Of a stretch of DNA of 41,347 nucleotides, positions 16,306 to 24,072 are shown piece by piece (positions within the stretch are counted from its first letter, which is position 1; every line of letters starts with the position of its first letter). The stretch is from JACDET01 sp035568375 (lineage in GTDB: Bacteria; Patescibacteriota; Microgenomatia; Levybacterales; UBA12049): positions 1-41,347 of the forward strand of contig DATMOG010000080.1 of NCBI GenBank assembly GCA_035568375.1, read 5' to 3'. The notes beneath the pieces are model-generated. The model had not been told where the DNA came from and ran no database searches. It saw only the letters and a program-made list of their open reading frames with translations. The position numbers and the translations under genes are program-made.

Positions 16306-19047
16306 ATGAATAATTTTCACTCTCTTGAAGCAGGATATATTTTATCTCACAGTGGGTTGGATAAATTACCAGCCTTTCTTTTTCATCAACTTTTATTTCT
16401 TTTATCTTTTCTTGTTGGATCCACACTAATTGTTAGTATCCTTCTTGCCTTGAGAAAATTATGGAATATCAGAAGAGCACTTACGCAAGAATATGTCCTT
16501 CTCGAACTCACTCCTCCTGCGAATACAGAAAAAACAGCATATACAACCCAACAACTTTTCTCAGTCATTCATAGTTTGGGAGTACAAAAAACGTTTCTTG
16601 ATAAACTCCTCGGGAGGAAAACGCTTTTTGGATTTGAGATTGTTTCAACACAGGAGCAAGGTATCAGATATCTTCTCAGGACGAGAAAAGAGGATGCAAG
16701 TAACGTCAAACGAAGTATTATGTCATATCTACCTCATGGTGAAATAAAGAGAGTTCAAGAATATTTGCTCGATAAGAGAAAAAATTCACAAAGTCCAAAA
16801 GTTATTGAATTTTCGCTTTCTCGCCATTTTGCCTATCCTTTACAAAAACAAGATGTCCTAGATGAACATGATCCGGTGGCATATATCACTGGTATGATGA
16901 CAAAGCTAAAACGAGATGAACTGATCTCATTTCAAATTGTGCTTTCACCAACACAACGCAAAGAGGCAAAAGTGTTATCAAAAATGATCTTGCGGAATGA
17001 AGATATCTTACGTAGATTAGATAAACCACAAATTCCAATAGTTCTCGCTCCTGTTTCTTTTCTTATTATACTCCTCATAAGACTCATTACTTTAATCGGC
17101 ACACAACTTCAATGGGCACTGCTGGAGCTTACTCGAGATACCAGTAACCGTTCAGTTTATGCACAAAATCAATACGACTATCAGCAACCACTTCCAAATC
17201 CTGCAAAACCGGCACGAGTATTAAGCAGTTTCGAAGAAGAAGCGATTAAATCCGTGCAGGGAAAAATTGATCAATCGCTCTTTGAAACAACAGTACGATT
17301 CTATATTCAAATCACTGATGCAACTGAACAAAAAGAAAGAATTAACGGTTTTGTTTCATCCCTTGCGATATTTTCTGTACCCAAATATCAATCGCTGAAG
17401 AAAAAAAGAAGCTTTCCTAAACTGTCTGATGAACTACGGTTATTGAGCTTTACTAATAGACTTCTTTCTCTTTTTTCAAACAATAGTCCGGCATTATTGT
17501 CCGTTTCTGAAATTGCAGATTTATATCATTTTCCTTTTACCAGAATTACGAAAACAGAAAATATTGTCAAAGTACACAGTAAAGAACTTCCCGCACCCCT
17601 AACGCTTAAAAAACGTCCGTCATTTGATGTTATTTTTGCCAAAAATACCTATGGTGGAACGGAAACAGTCATCGGGCTTAATAAAGAAGAACGGGTACGG
17701 CATATGTACGTCATCGGTGCAACCGGTACGGGAAAGACAACCATGCTATTATCAATGATTAACCAAGATCTGAAAAATGGAAAAGGTGTTTGCGTTATTG
17801 ATCCGCATGGTGATCTTGCAGAGGCAGCAATCAATTGCATACCAAATGAAAGAATAAAAGACCTTATCTATTTTAATCCGTATGATATTACACATCCAAT
17901 AGGGGTAAATTTACTTGAGTTAACCCCTGGACTTGATGAAGACGCTTCCTTAATCGAAAAGGAATTTATTGCTGAAAGTGTTATTTCACTTTTTAGAAAA
18001 ATGTTTTCTGATGCTTCAACTGCACAACCATTTAGGATCGAATCAATCTTACGAAATACTATTTACACAGCCTTTACCCTCAAGAATCCAACGCTTTTTA
18101 CTATCTATGAACTATTAAATAATCCACCATTCCAAGAAAAGGCAATAGTTAGACTTACTGATGAAAATTTAAAAAATTTTTGGAAGTTTGAATTTGGTAA
18201 AGCAGGCGACTTTCAAAAAGTGAAAATGGTGTCTCCCGTTACAGCTAGAATCGGAAGGTTTCTTTTTTCTCCTTCTGCTAAAAGAATACTTGAGCAGGAG
18301 CGATCAACCATTAATTTTGATGAAATACTGGATAACAAAAAGATTCTCATTTGTAATCTTGCTAAGGGAAATATTGGAGAGGATACATCAGAAGTCATGG
18401 GGATAATGCTTCTTAATAAACTTCAGTTAGCAGCATTTAAAAGAGCAAGGATTGCGCAAAAAGAAAGAAAAGACTTTTATCTCTATGTCGACGAATTTCA
18501 AAATTTTGCGACACCATCGTTTGTGCAAATGCTTTCTGAAGCAAGAAAATACAGGCTTAATTTAATAATGGCTGAGCAATCAACCTCGCAGCAAAAAGAT
18601 AAAAACCTTGTACAAATTGTTCTTGCTAATACGGGTACTGTTGTTACATTCAGAAGTGCCAACCCCAAAGATGAGGAAATGCTTCTTCCGCAGTTTCGCC
18701 CATATGTTGCTGAAGGTGAAATAATGAATTTACCTTCGTTTCACTTCTATATGAAAACTGCCGCTCTTCATCCTGAAGAACCTTTTTCAGGTGAAACACT
18801 GCTCCTCCCTGTAAAACTAGACAAGACTAAAATTGAAAAGCTGATCCAAGCTTCAAGAAAGAATCATGCAATTATTTACAAGAAAAAACCTCATGTGAAA
18901 CAAGGTGTAACTGACAAGGTAAATACCGTGGTACAAAAGAAAAATACAGAAACGAAACCGGATATTTCGACTGCAAGCGTTCTACCGAAGAAAAAAAGAA
19001 AGCAAAAACTGACCCCACGGGCGGGGACAAAAAAGAGTGAATTGTGA
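16306..19047 (+). CDS. TraG/VirD4-like type IV coupling ATPase
   Basis: A membrane ATPase that would bring DNA or protein substrates to a type IV secretion channel. The 913-residue protein has membrane helices near 22-48 and 245-268 enclosing a large N-terminal region. The ATPase core contains Walker A GATGTGKT at about 471-478, VIDPHGDLAE, FNPYD, and Walker B YLYVDEFQNF near 725-731, followed by MAEQSTSQ, the usual sensor region. The last 60 residues are Lys-rich and probably disordered. The VirB4 gene is about 21 kb away at the other end of the island, and the next gene encodes a replication-relaxation protein. No relaxase was recognised, so conjugation is not proven. Confidence 0.85.
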   Translation: MNNFHSLEAGYILSHSGLDKLPAFLFHQLLFLLSFLVGSTLIVSILLALRKLWNIRRALTQEYVLLELTPPANTEKTAYTTQQLFSVIHSLGVQKTFLDKLLGRKTLFGFEIVSTQEQGIRYLLRTRKEDASNVKRSIMSYLPHGEIKRVQEYLLDKRKNSQSPKVIEFSLSRHFAYPLQKQDVLDEHDPVAYITGMMTKLKRDELISFQIVLSPTQRKEAKVLSKMILRNEDILRRLDKPQIPIVLAPVSFLIILLIRLITLIGTQLQWALLELTRDTSNRSVYAQNQYDYQQPLPNPAKPARVLSSFEEEAIKSVQGKIDQSLFETTVRFYIQITDATEQKERINGFVSSLAIFSVPKYQSLKKKRSFPKLSDELRLLSFTNRLLSLFSNNSPALLSVSEIADLYHFPFTRITKTENIVKVHSKELPAPLTLKKRPSFDVIFAKNTYGGTETVIGLNKEERVRHMYVIGATGTGKTTMLLSMINQDLKNGKGVCVIDPHGDLAEAAINCIPNERIKDLIYFNPYDITHPIGVNLLELTPGLDEDASLIEKEFIAESVISLFRKMFSDASTAQPFRIESILRNTIYTAFTLKNPTLFTIYELLNNPPFQEKAIVRLTDENLKNFWKFEFGKAGDFQKVKMVSPVTARIGRFLFSPSAKRILEQERSTINFDEILDNKKILICNLAKGNIGEDTSEVMGIMLLNKLQLAAFKRARIAQKERKDFYLYVDEFQNFATPSFVQMLSEARKYRLNLIMAEQSTSQQKDKNLVQIVLANTGTVVTFRSANPKDEEMLLPQFRPYVAEGEIMNLPSFHFYMKTAALHPEEPFSGETLLLPVKLDKTKIEKLIQASRKNHAIIYKKKPHVKQGVTDKVNTVVQKKNTETKPDISTASVLPKKKRKQKLTPRAGTKKSEL

Positions 19048-19080
19048 GGCTGAAAATCTAAAAAGTTCTGTCTTTCTATA

Positions 19081-19100
19081 TCTTATATATACATATAAGA
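19081..19100. repeat. Palindrome TCTTATAT-ATAC-ATATAAGA
   Basis: Perfect 8-base arms with a 4-base centre, in the 103-bp gap between the coupling ATPase and the replication-relaxation gene. It could be a regulator site, possibly for the winged-helix protein encoded just downstream, or a weak RNA hairpin. There is no T-run, so it is not a standard terminator. Confidence 0.45.
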
Positions 19101-19150
19101 GAACAAAATTTGCCAAAAGAAAATAAAAAACAAACAAATAATCAATTACT

Positions 19151-19924
19151 ATGCTACTTCCAAAAACAACCGAAAAACAAAAAGAAATATTCATGTACCT
19201 TTACGCCTATCGATTCCTTACTACAAATCACTTTCAAAAACTATTCAACCATAAAGATAAAAAAAGAGTCAAAGAATGGTTAAAAGATTTAAAAGAAAAA
19301 GGATATATTCATAAAAAAGAAACCGAACAAAGCTATATTGATAGATCAAAACCTGCAATCTATTGCCTAACTCCCAAAGCTCGGCATCTGTTAAAAAAGG
19401 ATGAAAATTGTGATGTATTAGTCCTTGATAGAATTTATAGTGAAAAGAGAAGAACGCTTAAATTTATCAATAAATGTCTTTCAATTGCTGATATGTATTT
19501 GTACTTGTTATCACGAAAAGAACCAGACCAGGAATTAGATTTTTTCACCGAAAGTGAGCTCGTGAGCTATAGTTATTTTCCTCAAGAGTTACCCTCTGCA
19601 TACATTACCATTACTTCAAAAAATGATGTAGAGCGGTACTTTCTAGAAATGTATGAAGAATATACTCCCGCTTTTGAAATGCGAAATCGAGTAAAAAAAT
19701 ATATAAACTATGCTGAGAGAGGGATATGGGAGGCTAATACGAATGATGAACCATTACCCTCGATTTTATTTATTTGCCCTTCAAAAAAGTTAAAAAAACA
19801 TATTTATTATTATGCCTTAGCAAAATTTAAAAAAGCCTATGCGGAAACAATTGACCTTTATTTAACCACGTGGGAAATAATAAAAAGTGGTGAAAAAAAT
19901 ATTTGGGAGAAAGTAGAGCTATAA
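19151..19924 (+). CDS. Replication-relaxation family protein (winged helix)
   Basis: A 257-residue protein of the Replic_Relax type. The N-terminal 85 residues form a winged helix: EKQKEIFMYLYAYRFLTTNH, LKEKGYIHKK and PAIYCLTPKARHLL. The C-terminal half is an alpha/beta region with FTESELVSY, PSAYITI and YINYAERGIWE. Members sit beside TraG/VirD4-like ATPases on plasmids and integrative elements, as here, and are thought to act in plasmid replication or DNA transfer; the biochemical role is poorly known. It follows the ATPase by 103 bp on the same strand. Confidence 0.75.
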   Translation: MLLPKTTEKQKEIFMYLYAYRFLTTNHFQKLFNHKDKKRVKEWLKDLKEKGYIHKKETEQSYIDRSKPAIYCLTPKARHLLKKDENCDVLVLDRIYSEKRRTLKFINKCLSIADMYLYLLSRKEPDQELDFFTESELVSYSYFPQELPSAYITITSKNDVERYFLEMYEEYTPAFEMRNRVKKYINYAERGIWEANTNDEPLPSILFICPSKKLKKHIYYYALAKFKKAYAETIDLYLTTWEIIKSGEKNIWEKVEL

Positions 19925-20049
19925 AATGGCAAGTTTTATAACTAAAAGTACTCGGAATAAAATCTTTATCCTTATCTTGACCTAATGTAAAACCCTAGCG
20001 GGATTTAACCCCCATTTTATAAATTACTACTAGTACGATCAATGTATTT

Positions 20050-20064
20050 TGCTATAATATATTC
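20050..20064 (+). promoter_or_regulatory. Extended -10, leaderless start of the AbiEii-type module
   Basis: TGC-TATAAT ends at 20058; ATATTC fills the 6 nt before ATG 20065. This is the closest match to consensus in the window. No -35 is evident. Both genes of the module would be read from this single promoter. Confidence 0.7.
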
Positions 20065-20328
20065 ATGCAGTATTCGTGGTATACAAATAAAATAGATAAA
20101 AACTCTCCTGAAACTATTCATCAGATACTAGCATATGGTTCACTGGATGATATTAAATCATTAAAACAAACAGTCGGAGAAGAATCACTTACAGAACTAT
20201 TCTTGAGATCCCCCCAAAAAATATATACTGCTTCTACACTTAACTTTATTGCAAAGTTCATTTTAAACATACATTCTTCAATTGATGAACAAAGGTATCT
20301 TAAAAATACACCTCGATATACTCGATAA
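20065..20328 (+). CDS. DUF6922-like protein, likely antitoxin partner
   Basis: An 87-residue protein whose plan (aromatic N-terminus YSWYTNKID, then IHQILAYGSLDDIKSLKQTVG, then TLNFIAKFIL) matches the DUF6922 group of short proteins encoded directly upstream of AbiEii-type nucleotidyltransferases. Its end overlaps the next gene by 44 bp, so translation is probably coupled. By analogy with toxin-antitoxin pairs it may neutralise or regulate the nucleotidyltransferase. It lacks the AbiEi winged-helix antitoxin fold, so it is not a standard AbiEi. Confidence 0.65.
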   Translation: MQYSWYTNKIDKNSPETIHQILAYGSLDDIKSLKQTVGEESLTELFLRSPQKIYTASTLNFIAKFILNIHSSIDEQRYLKNTPRYTR

Positions 20329-20935
20329 AAGAAGACAAGAACTTTTAACAGAACTTCTTCCTTATACAAAGGATTTTGTTTTAGGTGGTGGAACTGCTTT
20401 AGCGTTACAATTAAATCATCGAGAGTCCTATGATTTTGACTTTTTTTCATCAAATCAGATCGCAAAAAGTACCATCGAAAAGATTTCTCAATCGATAAAA
20501 ATAGCAACAATCTCTGTAGATTCATCTGAGGAATTGACATTTTTTACTGAGAACGAAATTAAAGTGACATTTCTTCATTATCCTTTTGGTTACGCATATC
20601 CTTTAGAACAACTTGATAATGGATTATCGCTCTTCTCAATAAAAGATATTGCGATAAAAAAAGCATATACTATTGGAAGAAGAGGTGCTTATAGAGATTA
20701 TTTTGATTTATATGCTATATTTAAAGGCGATTATATAAATCTGTCAGAACTTATTAATGAAACAAAAAAAATATATGGAAGTATTTTTGAAGAGAAACTC
20801 TTTTTACAACAACTCGTGTATTTTGGCGACATAACTGATTTTACAATTCTACCTGCTGGATCTCAAACGGTTCCAACACATGGAGAGATTAAGCAATATC
20901 TTGAAAAAATAGTTACTCACTATTTGGGACAATAG
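20285..20935 (+). CDS. AbiEii/AbiGii-type nucleotidyltransferase (toxin candidate)
   Basis: A 216-residue member of the DNA polymerase beta-like nucleotidyltransferase fold. The signature LGGGTALALQLNHRESYDFD holds the GG and the two metal-binding Asp residues (DFDFF); VTFLHYPFGY probably provides the third acidic-strand region, and SIKDIAIKKAYTIGRRGAYR plus DYFDLYAIF is the usual C-terminal helical part. I start at ATG 20285 rather than the TTG three bases before. In characterised systems the toxin modifies tRNA or uses GTP and is held in check by its partner; that is inferred here. The gene overlaps its partner by 44 bp. Confidence 0.75.
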   Translation: MNKGILKIHLDILDKRRQELLTELLPYTKDFVLGGGTALALQLNHRESYDFDFFSSNQIAKSTIEKISQSIKIATISVDSSEELTFFTENEIKVTFLHYPFGYAYPLEQLDNGLSLFSIKDIAIKKAYTIGRRGAYRDYFDLYAIFKGDYINLSELINETKKIYGSIFEEKLFLQQLVYFGDITDFTILPAGSQTVPTHGEIKQYLEKIVTHYLGQ

Positions 20936-21109
20936 TTTTTCCTAAATTTCATTTTATGCTTGATGCCTAAAAAATATTTGAGAAGAGGAAACGCTTTTAC
21001 AGCTCTATCAAAAGAACCCTCAGATAATAGTAATTGATTAAGACTCCAAATGGAAATAGTATCTATAAAAGTGTTTGAACTGCTGATTACCACTTTGTAT
21101 ATCACTCAT
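20920..21109 (-). pseudogene. Small gene with a perfect Shine-Dalgarno but frameshifted
   Basis: ATG at 21109 is preceded by AAGGAGGTGATTATTT, a near-perfect anti-16S match at ideal distance. The frame begins MSDIQSGNQQFKHFY but stops after 23 codons. The next frame continues with NTFIDTISIWSLNQLLLSEG, then SFDRAVKAFPLLKYF and a basic end, stopping at 20920 inside the 3' end of the AbiEii gene. The joined product of about 60 residues looks like a real protein end, but I do not recognise it. Programmed frameshifting is possible but I see no clear slippery site. It is the last gene of a minus-strand unit led by the zinc-ribbon gene. Confidence 0.45.
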
Positions 21110-21146
21110 AAATAATCACCTCCTTTGCGCTTATACGTTGATTGGA

Positions 21147-21179
21147 AGAGTGGGGACACACTTGTTGTGTCCCCACTCT
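21147..21179. repeat. Strong 14-bp perfect hairpin
   Basis: AGAGTGGGGACACA and TGTGTCCCCACTCT flank a 5-base loop (CTTGT). This GC-rich stem is striking in AT-rich surroundings. It lies just after the zinc-ribbon gene on the minus strand and before the small SD-led gene. Neither side has a T-run, so it may be a processing or stability hairpin, or an element end, rather than an ordinary terminator. Confidence 0.7.
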
Positions 21180-21185
21180 ATTCCA

Positions 21186-21620
21186 CTACACCGTGTAGCC
21201 CATCACATCGTCATAGACCTTCTGTATGACGTAATCCATAGTGATTGCTTGTCCAGTGGTCGTACGACCCCACCAGATGCCATAGTCGTTATTTATAATA
21301 GGTTCTCCAATAAGCTGTAGTTTTTTACCAAGCCATGGAGAAATAAGCCACCATTCAAAAATTTCCTGAGGCATTTGATTTGCTTCGTAACACTCCTCAC
21401 ATTCTCCCGTCTCGCTATCAAGACAAGGAAATTCACCATGACACTTTACGCAGACAGCAGGGGACAATAAATTCCCGTCAAACTCCCGATAAAGATTATC
21501 TATCTCATCAACGGAAAACAATTGTTGCTTCAAGGCTTCTTCAATCAAAGATGATTGGCAAGCATATATTTCTCTTCCCACAAATGCATCAAGTGCCTGT
21601 TCTCGTGTTATTTCGTTCAT
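21186..21620 (-). CDS. Phage/plasmid-like protein with a CxxC zinc ribbon, 144 residues
   Basis: ATG 21620 is chosen because GGGGGTGA lies 5 nt upstream; the longer open frame to 21773 runs through a hairpin-rich leader and is unlikely to be translated. Residues near 55-80 contain CVKCHGEF and CEECYE, four cysteines able to bind zinc. The C-terminal part (EIFEWWLISPWLGKKLQLIG, then NDYGIWWGRTTTGQAITMD) resembles small proteins I recall from phages and plasmids. Function unknown; no catalytic motif is visible. GC content and Shine-Dalgarno use differ from neighbouring genes, suggesting acquisition from another host. Confidence 0.65.
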   Translation of the reverse strand: MNEITREQALDAFVGREIYACQSSLIEEALKQQLFSVDEIDNLYREFDGNLLSPAVCVKCHGEFPCLDSETGECEECYEANQMPQEIFEWWLISPWLGKKLQLIGEPIINNDYGIWWGRTTTGQAITMDYVIQKVYDDVMGYTV

Positions 21621-21658
21621 GTTGTCACCCCCTTTCTTTTTAGTAGTCATAAATTTGT

Positions 21659-21782
21659 TGCAGTCGGCGCGCGCCTGCGCCGACATACCTGCTACTGCAT
21701 AAAAGGGGAGTGAATAAAAGCAATGAGGAATACGGAAACTACCGTAGGAAATCATTGCTTTTAGAGAGGGCATTGCCCTCTT
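21659..21782 (-). ncRNA. Structured leader RNA candidate upstream of the zinc-ribbon gene
   Basis: Three hairpins occur in about 125 nt. Reading the minus strand they are: (1) 21766-21780, AGAGGGC/GCCCTCT with a 3-nt loop; (2) 21717-21763, an 11-bp outer stem (AAAAGCAATGA/TCATTGCTTTT) enclosing a small inner stem TACGG/CCGTA; (3) 21663-21684, GTCGGCGC/GCGCCGAC with a 6-nt loop, inside a weaker outer pairing TGCAGT/ACTGCA. A Shine-Dalgarno and the ATG follow. The series suggests a cis-regulatory leader, or palindromic ends of a mobile element. It matches no riboswitch class I can name. Confidence 0.5.
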
Positions 21783-21835
21783 ACCTTAAAAAATAAATGA
21801 AATCTATTTTGATTCCAAAGCAGGATGAAATAGAG

Positions 21836-21841
21836 TATAAT
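21836..21841 (+). promoter_or_regulatory. Candidate -10 for hsdM
   Basis: TATAAT lies 14 nt before the hsdM ATG, which would leave a leader of only about 7-8 nt. There is no Shine-Dalgarno in the remaining sequence. Confidence 0.5.
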
Positions 21842-21855
21842 ATTGCTCAGAACAT

Positions 21856-23325
21856 ATGTTTGAACAAGCGTTTAAAAATATTGATAATGAGCTTCGAAAA
21901 GATGCAGGAGTAAGCAGCGAACTAGATTATATTGAGCAAACCTCTTGGGTGTTATTTTTAAAATATCTTGATGATCTTGAAAAAGAAAAAGAGAAAGAAG
22001 CTATGCTTACTGGACATACATACAAGCCACTCATAGCTCCTGAATATCAATGGGATGTATGGGCAACTCCTAAAACAACCGACGGGAAATTAGATCACCA
22101 TAAAGCACTCACCGGAGATGATCTCATAGATTTTGTTGACCAAAAGCTCTTTCCCTCCCTCAAAAAATTTAAATCCGTTACAGAAGATATCAGCACAATT
22201 GAATACAAAGTAGGAGAAATTTTTTCTGAATTAAAAAATAAAATCCAAAGCGGTTATACACTTCGTGAGATTTTAAACATCATCGACATAATGCATTTTC
22301 GTTCACAAAAAGAAAAACATGAATTATCACATCTCTATGAAAGCAAAATCAAAAATATGGGTAATGCAGGACGAAACGGTGGAGAATACTACACCCCTCG
22401 ACCTTTGATCAAAACGATACTTAAAGTGGTCAATCCACAAATTGGTCAAACGATTTATGACGGCGCTGTGGGATCAGCTGGATTTCTCGTCGAAGCATTT
22501 GAATATCTAACACAAGATAGAAATAAGCTGTCAACTGATGATTGGGTTACGCTTCAGAAAAAAACGTTTTATGGAAAAGAAAAAAAAGGCCTTGCGTATA
22601 TTATCGGTACGATGAATATGATTCTCCATGGTATTGAAGCTCCAAATATTCAACATACCAATACACTTTCTGAAAATATCATGGACTACCAGGAAAAAGA
22701 TCGATTTGACGTCATCCTTGCAAATCCACCTTTTGGAGGTAAAGAGCGAGCAGAAGTACAACAAAATTTTCCTATCAAAACAACTGAAACTGCATTTCTG
22801 TTTCTGCAACATTTTATAAAAATTCTGAGAGCAGGAGGCAAAGCAGGAATCGTCATCAAAAACACCTTTCTTTCCAACACAGATAATGCATCGGTATCAC
22901 TTCGTCAATATCTTCTCGAATCATGTAATCTCCACACAGTCTTTGATCTTCCTGGGGGTACATTTACAGGAGCCGGAGTTAAAACAGTCATTCTCTTTTT
23001 TGATAAAGGCAAACCAACAAAAAAAGTATGGTATTATCAACTCAATCTTACAAGAAACCTCGGCAAGACTAATCCACTCAATGAAAAAGACCTTGAAGAA
23101 TTTGTTACGTTGCAAAAAACAAAAGCTGATTCAGTAAACTCTTGGTCTATCGATATACAAAATATTGACCCAAAAACCTTCGATCTTTCCGCCAAGAATC
23201 CTAACAAAAATGATGAAAAATCTCTCAGAGAGCCAAAAGAGATTTTGGAAGAGATGAGAATATTGGATGAAAAAAGTGTGGAATTATTAAAAAGCATAGG
23301 AAAACAAATAAGTAATAAGAGATAA
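21856..23325 (+). CDS. hsdM: Type I restriction-modification methyltransferase subunit
   Basis: Catalytic N6-adenine methyltransferase of a type I restriction-modification system; works with HsdS, and with HsdR for cleavage. The 489-residue protein has the helical N-terminal HsdM domain (DYIEQTSWVLFLKYLDDLEK) and the N6_Mtase core: NGGEYYTPRPLIKTILKVV, SAM-binding DGAVGSAGFLVEAF near residue 202, the catalytic NPPF near 291-294 and KAGIVIKNTFLSN. The last 60 residues are charged helices that would contact HsdS. A partly decayed copy of its 3' end recurs about 300 bp downstream. Confidence 0.92.
   Translation: MFEQAFKNIDNELRKDAGVSSELDYIEQTSWVLFLKYLDDLEKEKEKEAMLTGHTYKPLIAPEYQWDVWATPKTTDGKLDHHKALTGDDLIDFVDQKLFPSLKKFKSVTEDISTIEYKVGEIFSELKNKIQSGYTLREILNIIDIMHFRSQKEKHELSHLYESKIKNMGNAGRNGGEYYTPRPLIKTILKVVNPQIGQTIYDGAVGSAGFLVEAFEYLTQDRNKLSTDDWVTLQKKTFYGKEKKGLAYIIGTMNMILHGIEAPNIQHTNTLSENIMDYQEKDRFDVILANPPFGGKERAEVQQNFPIKTTETAFLFLQHFIKILRAGGKAGIVIKNTFLSNTDNASVSLRQYLLESCNLHTVFDLPGGTFTGAGVKTVILFFDKGKPTKKVWYYQLNLTRNLGKTNPLNEKDLEEFVTLQKTKADSVNSWSIDIQNIDPKTFDLSAKNPNKNDEKSLREPKEILEEMRILDEKSVELLKSIGKQISNKR
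23232..23297 (+). repeat. hsdM 3' end, first copy of a degenerate direct repeat
   Basis: This piece of the hsdM C-terminal coding region (AAAAGAGATTTTG, AGATGAG, then GAATTATTAAAAA) is matched in the same order by 23525-23585. The two copies align at roughly three quarters of positions by eye. Confidence 0.6.
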
Positions 23326-23524
23326 ACGAAAAAATTTATACTTTATTAATCTGTTACAAGTTTTTTGAAGAAAAAAGACTGGCATTTACGGTCAGTCGAA
23401 ACATTACGCTAGTCCAGTCATCGTGATAAAACAATTGTATAACGAGCGCACATTATAATCAAACAGCGATCAAATATAAAATCCCATCCAATAAATATAA
23501 TTAATTAAAAATAATTAACAAATT

Positions 23525-23585
23525 GTAAAAGAGATTTTGAAAAAGATGAGGAAAACTAGATAAAGTAGAATTATTAAAAAATATT
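23525..23585 (+). repeat. Decayed second copy of the hsdM 3' end
   Basis: AAAAGAGATTTTG, AGATGAG and GAATTATTAAAAA recur in order, but with small deletions and stops, so this copy is non-coding. It lies directly before the 151-residue gene. It suggests that the 200 bp between the copies arrived by insertion or exchange that duplicated the gene end, or that a second hsdM allele was lost here. Confidence 0.6.
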
Positions 23586-23603
23586 AAAGAGATTCTTTAA
23601 ATC

Positions 23604-24059
23604 ATGAAAAAACAATCGATAAATCTAACAAAAAAACAATTTAAATCCTTGCTTAAAGTAGTTTACCTAGGTAATTGGATGGTAAATGCGTATCGTACCG
23701 ATGATACAAATGAAGAATACGAAAGCATTGAAGATCTGATTTTTTCATATGCACCGCAATTTGGATTTGAAAAATATATAAGTCATGAAGAAGCGGATGG
23801 TGATAAATATTATCCAACAAATGATTTTGAAGAAACAACTGATGTTCACAAATTGCATGAAGCATATGATGAGGAGACGTTTTGGGATGAATTGGCAGAA
23901 CGATTAGGAGAGAGAGACTTTTTGGAAAAATATTCAAAAAAAGAAATTGAAGATATGAAAAGAGATGAATGGTTTATAAAATTGGAAGAATGCATTGAAA
24001 AATATAATGAAGAATTTGAAAAGAAAGGTTTGGAAAGAATACGGAAAGAAACAAATTAA
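23604..24059 (+). CDS. Hypothetical acidic protein in the type I locus, 151 residues
   Basis: A soluble protein beginning with helices (NLTKKQFKSLLKVVYLGNWM followed by VNAYRTDD) and continuing with very acidic segments and a charged C-terminal helix. I recall similar proteins scattered in unrelated bacteria, with no assigned role. No catalytic motif is evident. It sits between hsdM and rhuM, 13 bp before the latter, so cotranscription is likely. An accessory or anti-restriction role would be guesswork. Confidence 0.6.
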   Translation: MKKQSINLTKKQFKSLLKVVYLGNWMVNAYRTDDTNEEYESIEDLIFSYAPQFGFEKYISHEEADGDKYYPTNDFEETTDVHKLHEAYDEETFWDELAERLGERDFLEKYSKKEIEDMKRDEWFIKLEECIEKYNEEFEKKGLERIRKETN

Positions 24060-24072
24060 TTAAGAGAATCCC

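Noticed and set aside
21621..21773. N-terminal extension of the zinc-ribbon protein up to 21773
   Set aside because: The extension is encoded by the hairpins of the leader, and a strong Shine-Dalgarno sits directly before the internal ATG 21620.
23377..23403. Short inverted repeat GACTG/CAGTC after hsdM
   Set aside because: Five pairs are within chance expectation and there is no T-run.
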